A stretch of DNA of 18,889 bases from JBCDBH01 sp039184055 (lineage in GTDB: Bacteria > Acidobacteriota > Thermoanaerobaculia > Multivoradales > J023): positions 1 through 18,889 of the forward strand of contig JBCDBH010000077.1 of assembly GCA_039184055.1 (NCBI GenBank), in the 5' to 3' direction. The notes beneath the pieces are model-generated. The model did not search any database and was not told the origin of the DNA. It saw only the letters and a program-made list of their open reading frames with translations. A program made the position numbers and the translations under genes. Below are positions 1 to 6,574 of this stretch, in pieces. Positions within the stretch are counted from its first letter, which is position 1. Each line of letters opens with the position of its first letter.

Positions 1-351
1 CGAGGCCCGCTTCTCGACCTCTTTGTACGAAAAGCGTGGCTGAAGCTCCTTACGTTGTCGCTTCCACAAATCGGGCAGGCTGGTAACCAAGCCGTCCGTC
101 ATGATCCCGCGGATGAATCTCCGGTGCTCGGGGAGTTTTCGAAAACCCGACAAACCCTGTTTGAGAATCCGCAGACCCAAGTCTGGATGCGCGATCATGT
201 TGATCTCGAGAGGGCCGAGTGCGAGACGGAATACGTCACCGTGGGTTTGGTGCTGCCGGAGCAAGAAATCGATCGGATTACGGACAAACGGCAGGGCATG
301 TCCGATCACGGGCAAGCTGGTACTCGCTGGTGGTCGGTTTCGAGACCTCAT
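1..351 (-). CDS. Cytochrome P450, N-terminal part (gene continues past the window edge)
   Basis: Translating the minus strand from the ATG at 351-349 gives 117 uninterrupted residues to the window edge. They read like a P450 N-terminus: a proline-rich PPAS hinge followed by LPVIGHALPF near residues 14-23, then the helix A and beta-1 stretch (HGDVFRLALGP), and near residues 94-110 the helix C signature DLWKRQRKELQPRFSY, where W and R usually contact haem propionates. The cysteine-ligand loop lies outside the window. There is no signal peptide or membrane anchor, as in soluble bacterial P450s. The start overlaps the glycosyltransferase stop as ATGA, implying translational coupling. A monooxygenase directly behind a terpene synthase and a glycosyltransferase suggests oxidation of the terpene skeleton. 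That role is inferred from context; the family call is firm. Confidence 0.85.
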   Translation of the reverse strand, partial: MRSRNRPPASTSLPVIGHALPFVRNPIDFLLRQHQTHGDVFRLALGPLEINMIAHPDLGLRILKQGLSGFRKLPEHRRFIRGIMTDGLVTSLPDLWKRQRKELQPRFSYKEVEKRAS

Positions 352-1607
352 GATTCGCTCCAGAAACGCGACTGCCGGTGGACAGCCAGCAATTGCTCTA
401 CGACTCGATCCAGCCCGTCACCGTGCCGAGCTCGCTCGGTCTCACCCGCGCGGCACGCACTGCGAATCGTCTCGGCTTCGACACCGTCGATCGCGGTCGC
501 CAATCGCTGAGCGGAAAACTCTCGTCGCGGCACCGAGTCGACGAGCATTCCGAGGCGATCGAGACGTCGAGCCCAATCGAATTGATCCTTGAGAAACGGC
601 ACGATCACGATGGGAACACCCGCATGCAACGCCAAGTGCGCCGTACCGGCACCACCGTGACACACGATCAAATCAGCGCGTGGAAACACGGCTCGGTAGG
701 GTACGAACCCCTCTTGGAAGAAAACACTGTCGTGGCTCGGCCCCGAGTACCCCAAAACGACGCCCGCTACGTCGTTCGACAGATCGATCGCACCGACGAA
801 CTCGTCGACCATCGCAGCCTTGTCACGTTCAGATAAATTCATGCTGCCGATCGTGAACAAGACGACCGCCTGGCTAGAGGTCGTGGCACGGGTCAGAAAA
901 GCATCGAGCTCGCCGGATACGGTACCGACCACCGATGGATAGCAATAACCCGTGGCGAGCGAAGGTTCGGGAATCAACTGCGGCGAGCAGGTATGGATTT
1001 GAGCGACGACGGCACTCTGCAGGTCGGCAAATCGACTCGTGAGTCGGCGCCCGAGAAACTCGGCTACCAGCGCCCGACCGTGGCGTCCGAAGAGCCCACG
1101 GTAGAGGAGTCCGCCGATCCATGTGGGCAAGCTGCTGGGTAAGAACTGTGAACGTTCGCGGCGCCATCGACCGAGCCAGTCGAAGAGTAGATAAGGCTCG
1201 AGACAGACCAAGCGTGTGAAACCCCGCTCGAGCCAAAACGGACCGAGATAGAGCAGCCCCATGCTGTTGGTGAGCAGGACGGTCTCCGAGGGCACGACGG
1301 TTCCGCTCGTGATCGCGTCACACGTCACCCTCATCACCTTCGGGATCCAATCCGCGAGAAGCTTTTTGGACTCACGGAACAGCTCGAGCGAGTTGTCGGC
1401 GGACTCCCAAAGACCACTGCCCTGCGCCATGTCAGCCTCGTGAGACGAATCTGAAAGGTAGAGAACCGACGAGCCTTCGAGCAAGGGACGTAGATCTTCG
1501 CGAGCCGTCTGCACGCAACGGACGCCGCGATGCTGAAGCGCTTCCAGAATCGTGACGTATGGAACGACTGCTCCGGGTGAGTCGATGACCGAGCAAAACA
1601 CGTCCAT
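348..1607 (-). CDS. GT1-type (UGT/MGT-like) glycosyltransferase of the terpenoid operon
   Basis: This 419-residue protein has the two-lobed GT-B layout of family GT1, which moves a sugar from a nucleotide donor to small lipophilic acceptors. The donor-binding C-terminal lobe starts near residue 248 (VVLFTIGSM) and holds the signature VCHGGAGTAHLALHAGVPIV (residues 315-334), followed by the sugar-contacting DQFDWARRL (341-349). The N-terminal acceptor lobe opens with SPGAVVPYVTILEAL (10-24). Here the usual catalytic His of the GHxxP loop is replaced by Ala13, an oddity for the family. The gene begins 7 bp after the terpene synthase stop and overlaps the P450 start, so it sits inside one operon. 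It probably glycosylates the terpene alcohol. The sugar and acceptor cannot be read from sequence. The Shine-Dalgarno is weak, consistent with coupling. Confidence 0.88.
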   Translation of the reverse strand: MDVFCSVIDSPGAVVPYVTILEALQHRGVRCVQTAREDLRPLLEGSSVLYLSDSSHEADMAQGSGLWESADNSLELFRESKKLLADWIPKVMRVTCDAITSGTVVPSETVLLTNSMGLLYLGPFWLERGFTRLVCLEPYLLFDWLGRWRRERSQFLPSSLPTWIGGLLYRGLFGRHGRALVAEFLGRRLTSRFADLQSAVVAQIHTCSPQLIPEPSLATGYCYPSVVGTVSGELDAFLTRATTSSQAVVLFTIGSMNLSERDKAAMVDEFVGAIDLSNDVAGVVLGYSGPSHDSVFFQEGFVPYRAVFPRADLIVCHGGAGTAHLALHAGVPIVIVPFLKDQFDWARRLDRLGMLVDSVPRREFSAQRLATAIDGVEAETIRSACRAGETERARHGDGLDRVVEQLLAVHRQSRFWSES

Positions 1608-1614
1608 CGCCGGC

Positions 1615-3669
1615 TCAACGCATATCGGTGAAGAAATGGTCCGGATGACGATAGCGCTCGGTGAAACGCTGCCAGTGGTACGACGCCGACAGGATGTTGT
1701 CCATGCCGTCTATATAGGCCTCAGCGGTCTGTCGCGAGCCACTGGATAGATGCTCCAACGTGACGCGCGCTTGCTCGATCGATTCTCGGTAGACCTCGTG
1801 GTAGCGATTCACCAATTCGATCGACGCGCGTACGGCGTCCTCGAGGGTCGACACCAACCCCAATTTCAGTTGCGCATTCACCAGGTTGAAGGCGCTGTGT
1901 CGTTCTTTGGGATAAGAGAAGAGATCATTGGACAAACCGCCGATGTGTACGCAGGCGCCCTCGGCACACCGGAGCCAGGGAACCGACTCGAGAATCGCGT
2001 CATCGAGATACGCGTCGGCGACGAGCTCGGACATGATCAACGTCGGATACATGCCCGAAAAATGCGCTCGTGTCTGCAAGTACTCCTCCAAGGAGCGATA
2101 ACTCCGCGGCTGGAAAACATGCTGCAGGTGCCCCGCGATCGACTTGGTCAAGCGACGAAAGAACGGCTCGTTGCTCTTGCTCAGAATGTCGTCGCGTACC
2201 GCCTCGACAGCGGCCAACACGGTCCCGATCGGCTCGGGCTCACACGATTCGAGGCTCTGCCCCTGCCACACGGCCATCACCCGGGCCGCCAAGGAACCAC
2301 TGCTCTGCGCGCCGATGATGTCCTCACCGAGCACGTCGTCGATATAGAACAACAAGCTGTTGAACAGGGTCGTCGTCACCACCCGATCGACCGGCGCCGA
2401 GCTGTAGAGAAACGAGCTCATCGAAGCGTGCGCATCGTAGAACCTCGGAATCACGATCCCAAGCGCTTCGGAACGCTCCTTGGCCAACTGCTGCACCCGG
2501 TCGATTTCGGGATGGCAGAGCTTGGGGACGGTCGCGATGGTGAGCAACACCGAGCTCAAAGGCTCACCCAGCTCCGTACCGGCCATGGAGGCGACACCGA
2601 CAGAGCCCGTCTGTTCATGTGCGTGGAGCAGCGGTGCGATCGGTGCCGTCATCAAGGCAACGAGCTCCGAAACAAAATCGCGCAGCACCGGATCTTCCAA
2701 TACTGAGATCGCGGCACGTCGTCGTTCGATGACTTCATCGAGCACACGGTCGCGAGCACCACAACTCTCGAAAAGCACGATGATCTCCGCCACGTCTTCG
2801 TCCGACGTCTCGTCACGTGGCTGTTCCAGCACCTGGAAAAGATGTAGCGCCTCGTCACGTGACAATCGTGCGAGCGCGAACGCGACGAGCGCCGAAGGCT
2901 TGCCTTCTCGAATGTCATTACCGACCCGACCGCGCCCTTTCTCCCCCCACAGATCGACTAGGTCGTCCTGGAGCTGAAAGAGCACCGCGAGATGTCGTGC
3001 CGCCTCACCGAGAGCAACCGTCGTGGCTTCCGAGGCGCCGCTGAGGATGGCGGCCCCGACGATTGGCAAATAGAGTAATCCGCCGGTCTTGCCGTCGACA
3101 ATCTCGACATATTGCCCCCAGGTCACCGGCACGGCGCGCCGAATCGACAGCTCCAGACTCTGACCCCGGATCACGTCGAGGGTCTTGGTCAACACGATCT
3201 GCAACACGCGCTCACACAACTCCGGCGACACGTCCAGGCGCCGCACCAAGAGTGGTGCGTAATACATCATCGCGATGCTGACGTTGATGCCTTGGGAAAC
3301 CCCGAAATGTCGCCACACCGCCTCACGGCCGCGACGCATCGAATCCCCATCCTGAATGTCATCCAGAATCAACGAAGCGTTGTGCAACACCTCGCAAGCG
3401 GCGGCGAACGGCACCATACGCTCCGGGTCGTAACCCAACACCTCGGCGATACGCAGCGGTAGCAAGGCTCGAAGCCGCTTGCCACCGGTACCAAGCTGAT
3501 ACGCCGTCATCCGGTCGAGCGGCGACGGCGTCTGCTCGGCGCCCAAAACATCGGTGATTTCGGCTTCGATGGCCGGCCACCAGCGCTGGAGGAAATCGTG
3601 GTGTAAGCGGTTCGAATCGGGGGCGATTGAAGCCTCGGTAGTCGCTTCTTGAACGCGAAGATCTCTCAT
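1615..3669 (-). CDS. Bifunctional isoprenyl diphosphate synthase - class I terpene synthase fusion
   Basis: The 684-residue protein joins two enzymes. Residues about 20-345 are a trans-isoprenyl diphosphate synthase: GGKRLR (62-67), first aspartate-rich motif DDIQD (103-107), KTGG (194-197) and second aspartate motif DDLVD (235-239). Small residues A98 and S99 just before the first motif favour C20 or longer chains. Residues about 365-684 are a class I terpene synthase: DDVLGED (444-450), the NSE triad NDLFSYPKE (581-589), and a C-terminal WQRFTERY ending in the typical RY pair (672-673). Both sets of metal ligands look intact. Fungal chimeric terpene synthases carry these domains in the opposite order. 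I chose the ATG at 3669 (GGAG 10 nt upstream, homology starting soon after); the frame stays open to 3840, but those residues look non-coding. First gene of the operon. Confidence 0.9.
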   Translation of the reverse strand: MRDLRVQEATTEASIAPDSNRLHHDFLQRWWPAIEAEITDVLGAEQTPSPLDRMTAYQLGTGGKRLRALLPLRIAEVLGYDPERMVPFAAACEVLHNASLILDDIQDGDSMRRGREAVWRHFGVSQGINVSIAMMYYAPLLVRRLDVSPELCERVLQIVLTKTLDVIRGQSLELSIRRAVPVTWGQYVEIVDGKTGGLLYLPIVGAAILSGASEATTVALGEAARHLAVLFQLQDDLVDLWGEKGRGRVGNDIREGKPSALVAFALARLSRDEALHLFQVLEQPRDETSDEDVAEIIVLFESCGARDRVLDEVIERRRAAISVLEDPVLRDFVSELVALMTAPIAPLLHAHEQTGSVGVASMAGTELGEPLSSVLLTIATVPKLCHPEIDRVQQLAKERSEALGIVIPRFYDAHASMSSFLYSSAPVDRVVTTTLFNSLLFYIDDVLGEDIIGAQSSGSLAARVMAVWQGQSLESCEPEPIGTVLAAVEAVRDDILSKSNEPFFRRLTKSIAGHLQHVFQPRSYRSLEEYLQTRAHFSGMYPTLIMSELVADAYLDDAILESVPWLRCAEGACVHIGGLSNDLFSYPKERHSAFNLVNAQLKLGLVSTLEDAVRASIELVNRYHEVYRESIEQARVTLEHLSSGSRQTAEAYIDGMDNILSASYHWQRFTERYRHPDHFFTDMR

Positions 3670-3684
3670 CTCGTCACAGCTCCG

Positions 3685-3699
3685 CCGTGTCCGACACGG
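3685..3699. promoter_or_regulatory. 15-bp palindrome just upstream of the terpene synthase RBS
   Basis: CCGTGTC-C-GACACGG is a perfect inverted repeat with a one-base centre. It lies next to the GGAG of the fusion gene, 16 bp from its ATG, in the gap divergent to the AraC-type regulator. It could be an operator or a short mRNA hairpin that hides the ribosome binding site. No binding protein can be assigned from sequence. Confidence 0.45.
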
Positions 3700-3773
3700 G
3701 TCGAACGGTTGTGTGGATCTCCTGACTTCGAAACAGAGAGTAATTGTCCAGTTCTTAGCCGAAGAAATCGATC

Positions 3774-3792
3774 CGTGCACGTCGGATGCACG
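3774..3792. promoter_or_regulatory. Inverted repeat CGTGCA-N7-TGCACG in the divergent gap (candidate operator)
   Basis: Six-base arms separated by 7 bp form a 19-bp dyad between the divergent terpene operon and AraC-type gene, 51 bp before the regulator start. The central position suits a regulator controlling both directions. AraC proteins more often bind direct repeats, so another regulator is possible. No clear -35/-10 pair could be assigned for either direction. Confidence 0.4.
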
Positions 3793-3842
3793 TGACAGAC
3801 AGCTAGATTCACTGGAACTCATGCGCTGGAGATTTCTCATGA

Positions 3843-4748
3843 ATGATAAGAATCGACGTAAAGGACCTCAAGGTCTTGAACGGTCAGGCAATGATCGAAA
3901 TCGATCACGGACAGTCTGAGCCGCCAGACGTCGCCTTTCGTCATCCCACGGATCCAGAGGCGACCATCGAAGCGGTGGAGCTCTCACGGGTGCGCTCCAC
4001 CGTGACCCTCGACCACTCGATCTACCGTCCGCATCGCATCGACTTCTTTCAGATCTTTGCCGTCACCGAGGGCGAAGGTCGTCACTGGGTCGACTTCGAA
4101 GCGCATGCCGTTCGACCGGGTACTGTGTTGCCATGCCGTCCCAAGCAGGTGCATTGCTACGATCCCGATAGCCACTTCGAAGGCATCACCCTGGTCTTTA
4201 TGCCCAGCACCGCGGCGCTCCGTCTACCGCAGCCCCGCTGGCCAGCACGGCTCGACCTCCCCGCGACCGATTTCGCTCTTCTTCATTCGCTCCTCCGAGC
4301 CATGCTCACCGTCGAAACAGGCCTGCGTCTCACCTCCCGTGAACGCATTCGACGACTGCTGCTTCCCGCCGTATTGGAGATCGTCGAAGCTGCTTCGCTG
4401 CATAGCCTCGACCGAGGGCGCGGGCTCCATCTCGAGCTCGGAGCCTTCCGCGATCTGGTCGACGACCACTTCGCGCATCATCGTCAGCTGAGCTGGTATG
4501 CCCGGCGACTCGGCTTCTCGGTGCAAACGCTGACCCGGCGATGCAAACAGCTGACCGGTCGAGGCGCGAAACAAATCGTGAATGAGCGCGTGGTGCTCGA
4601 AGCCAAACGGCGATTGGGCGCCGACACCGTGAAGATCGACGACCTGGCTCACGAGCTGGGTTTCTCCGAGCCCACCAATTTCGTCAAGTTCTTCCGTCGT
4701 CACACCGGCATCACGCCAGGCACGTTTCGCCGTTCTTACGAGGCTTGA
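3843..4748 (+). CDS. AraC-family transcriptional regulator, probable local regulator of the terpenoid operon
   Basis: This 301-residue regulator has an N-terminal cupin-like sensor (about 60-120, including FAVTEGEGRHWVDFEAHAVRPGT) and a C-terminal double helix-turn-helix. The first helix-turn-helix lies around 217-238 (ARRLGFSVQTLTRRCKQLTG). The second lies around 265-286 (IDDLAHELGFSEPTNFVKFFRRHTGITP), the classic AraC signature. It is divergent from the terpene synthase gene, whose start is 173 bp away, so control of that operon is the natural inference. The ligand is unknown. The ATG at 3843 has GGAG 11 nt upstream; a second in-frame ATG at 3891 would remove 16 poorly conserved-looking residues and is a real alternative. 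Length matches the family. Confidence 0.9.
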   Translation: MIRIDVKDLKVLNGQAMIEIDHGQSEPPDVAFRHPTDPEATIEAVELSRVRSTVTLDHSIYRPHRIDFFQIFAVTEGEGRHWVDFEAHAVRPGTVLPCRPKQVHCYDPDSHFEGITLVFMPSTAALRLPQPRWPARLDLPATDFALLHSLLRAMLTVETGLRLTSRERIRRLLLPAVLEIVEAASLHSLDRGRGLHLELGAFRDLVDDHFAHHRQLSWYARRLGFSVQTLTRRCKQLTGRGAKQIVNERVVLEAKRRLGADTVKIDDLAHELGFSEPTNFVKFFRRHTGITPGTFRRSYEA

Positions 4749-4963
4749 ACCAAGGTTCCAAGAAGACTTCGAGCGCGCACTCGAGGCGGGACGGCAGAAA
4801 CAAGGCTCGGCCAAGATCATGATCGAAGTCAGCCAAGACGGATCGTCTCGCTAGCTCGGATTTCCTGGAGGTGCTCGATCGAATTTAGGCCTTTCGCCGT
4901 CGCGACGCCGCTCTCTGTGGTGATCGGGAGGCTTCTCGTTTCTGCCAGATCGGGAAACGCTGC
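4749..4963. other. Intergenic gap between the AraC-type gene and gltS, with a weak coding remnant
   Basis: The two flanking genes converge here. No clear terminator hairpin was found. A plus-strand frame from about 4741 to 4854 reads FQEDFERALEAGRQKQGSAK and on to a TAG stop. It vaguely resembles the C-terminal end of a zinc-type alcohol dehydrogenase, but has no start or upstream domain. It may be decayed sequence or chance. Confidence 0.3.
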
Positions 4964-6163
4964 TCAGAGCGTCAGCGCGAACTGAATGACGAAGGCATTC
5001 GTGATGTCCACGAAAAAGGCGGCGACGAGCGGCAAGATCAAAAAGGCGGTCGGCGCTGGTCCGTGCGTCTTGGTGACCGCGGTCATATTAGCGATCGCGG
5101 TCGGCGTGGCGCCGAGCGCAAAGCCTCCGAAACCCGCGCTCAACACCGCCGCTTGGTAGTCACGTCCCATGAGCGGGAAGAGCACGAAGAGGATGAACGC
5201 CACGGCGGCGAGGGTCTGCAGCAGCAGGATGATGAGCAAGGGCCCGGCAAGCCCCGCGATGGTCCACAGCTGCATGCTCATCAGCGACATCGACAGGAAT
5301 AGGCTCAGCGAAAAATCGGAGACGAGAGCCAACGCCTTGGTTCGCGCCGGCCAGTGCAGCTTCGGGAAGAGGTGTGGCACCGAATTGGACAGCAGAATCG
5401 CGACCAGCAAGCAGGCGACAAAAAGAGGCAGCTTGAGACCCATGGCGGCGATGGCCTGATTGGCCAGGAAGCCGAGGATGATCGCGACATGAAGCGCGAG
5501 CAGAACCGCCATGATGCTCAGATGGTTGATCGACTCCCGGTCGGCCTCGTCATGAGCGATACCGACGACTCGTTCTTCCTCCTCGTCGCTAGACAGCTGG
5601 TGACGGTTGAGTAGGAAGCTCGCGATCGGTCCACCCACCAGGCTTGCGATCACCAGTCCCAGCGTCGCGCTCGCGACGCCGATCTCGAGCGCGTTGTCGA
5701 CACCCAAACGGGTGATCTCGGGCGCCCAGGCGATCGCCGTTTCATGCCCCCCGATCAGCGACGCCGAGCCCGCGAGCACGCCGATCGCGGCTGGAAGACC
5801 GAGCACGGAAGCACCGAAGATGCCTACCGCGTTCTGCACCACGATGAAACCGAGAGTCAGCCCGAGAAGAATCAGCAGCGGCCGGCCACCTTGCACCAAA
5901 TCGGAAAACCGGGCATTGAGACCGATCGCGGTAAAGAAATACACCAGGAGCCGATCTCGGGTATCGAGCTCGAAACCGATCTCGGTTCCAGTGAGAAGGA
6001 AGACGGCAAAGACGACGAGAGCCGCCAACAGTCCACCCGTGACGGGCTCGGGGATGTTGTATTTGCGCAGGACCGGGAACTTCTTGGTCAGCTCGATACC
6101 GACAAAGAGCACCACGATGCCGATTGTGTAGGCCAGGAAGCTGTCAACTGTGTAGGTGTTCAC
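4964..6163 (-). CDS. gltS: Sodium/glutamate symporter, GltS (ESS) family
   Basis: This 399-residue inner-membrane protein is almost entirely hydrophobic helices, and its length matches E. coli GltS. Family landmarks are the start (VVLFVGIELTKKFPVLRKYNI, then PEPVTGGLLAAL), FFTAIGLNA, and the pore-loop region VLAGSASLIGGHETAIAWAP, matching the GGHGT-type loop of GltS with Glu in place of the usual Gly. A polar linker around residues 187-212 (HQLSSDEEEERVVGIAHDEA) separates the two inverted structural halves; the second half carries GFGGFALGATPTAIANMTAV. It would import glutamate with Na+. The start is GTG at 6163, with only a distant AGGG upstream, so the exact start is moderately sure. It stands alone on the minus strand with no obvious functional link to its neighbours. 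Confidence 0.92.
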   Translation of the reverse strand: MNTYTVDSFLAYTIGIVVLFVGIELTKKFPVLRKYNIPEPVTGGLLAALVVFAVFLLTGTEIGFELDTRDRLLVYFFTAIGLNARFSDLVQGGRPLLILLGLTLGFIVVQNAVGIFGASVLGLPAAIGVLAGSASLIGGHETAIAWAPEITRLGVDNALEIGVASATLGLVIASLVGGPIASFLLNRHQLSSDEEEERVVGIAHDEADRESINHLSIMAVLLALHVAIILGFLANQAIAAMGLKLPLFVACLLVAILLSNSVPHLFPKLHWPARTKALALVSDFSLSLFLSMSLMSMQLWTIAGLAGPLLIILLLQTLAAVAFILFVLFPLMGRDYQAAVLSAGFGGFALGATPTAIANMTAVTKTHGPAPTAFLILPLVAAFFVDITNAFVIQFALTL

Positions 6164-6306
6164 GCGACAAGCTTATCGCCCTGCGACGGCGCTGGGAGTC
6201 CAACATCGACCCGGTCGGTCAGCGCCTGATCGGAGGCGGCCCAGCCTTCGATCGGACCGCCCCGGATCTCTTTCGGACGTCATCGTGTGCGGCCGACCAC
6301 GCGATT

Positions 6307-6570
6307 TCAATTGCCGATCACGACGTACCCCACCATCTCGTTGCCGTGGTTGGTTTCCGAGTCCTCCGACTGTTCCTCGTCGATTTGTACGCGAACCGAC
6401 ATGATCGACAGATTCGTGAAACGGATCGTTGCCGGGTCAGAGTCGTTCATGGTCTGCATCGCGGCGAGAAAGGTCGGTTTGATCACCGGCTGACCAAAAC
6501 CGATGGTGGTGAAGCCCTCGTCGACCACGGTACCGGTACGACCGACGATCAACTTGCCGCCAACGCGCAT
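6307..6570 (-). pseudogene. Remnant C-terminal beta-repeat domain of a secreted protease paralogue
   Basis: The 87 residues from ATG 6570 align end to end with the last repeat domain of the proteases at 9247-11253 and 15373-17346. Shared blocks include VGRTG, FTTI-FGQ, P-FLAA-QT, DPAT-R, Q-DEE-S-D-E and VGY. About half the positions match the second protease by eye. The signal peptide, protease domain and first two repeats are absent. Homology begins within about 5 bp of the nrfA stop, as if nrfHA had been joined to the tail of a third protease copy. The frame is open and an ATG with GAAGG upstream exists, so expression as a small cytoplasmic protein coupled to nrfA is possible. A truncated remnant is the simpler reading. 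Confidence 0.75.
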
Positions 6571-6574
6571 GTAC

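Noticed and set aside
55..592. Plus-strand frames at the left edge
   Set aside because: The minus strand encodes a recognisable P450 N-terminus and the end of the glycosyltransferase.
3670..3840. 57 extra N-terminal codons of the terpene synthase fusion
   Set aside because: They lack family resemblance, overlap the palindromes and the regulator gap, and a better start with GGAG lies at 3669.
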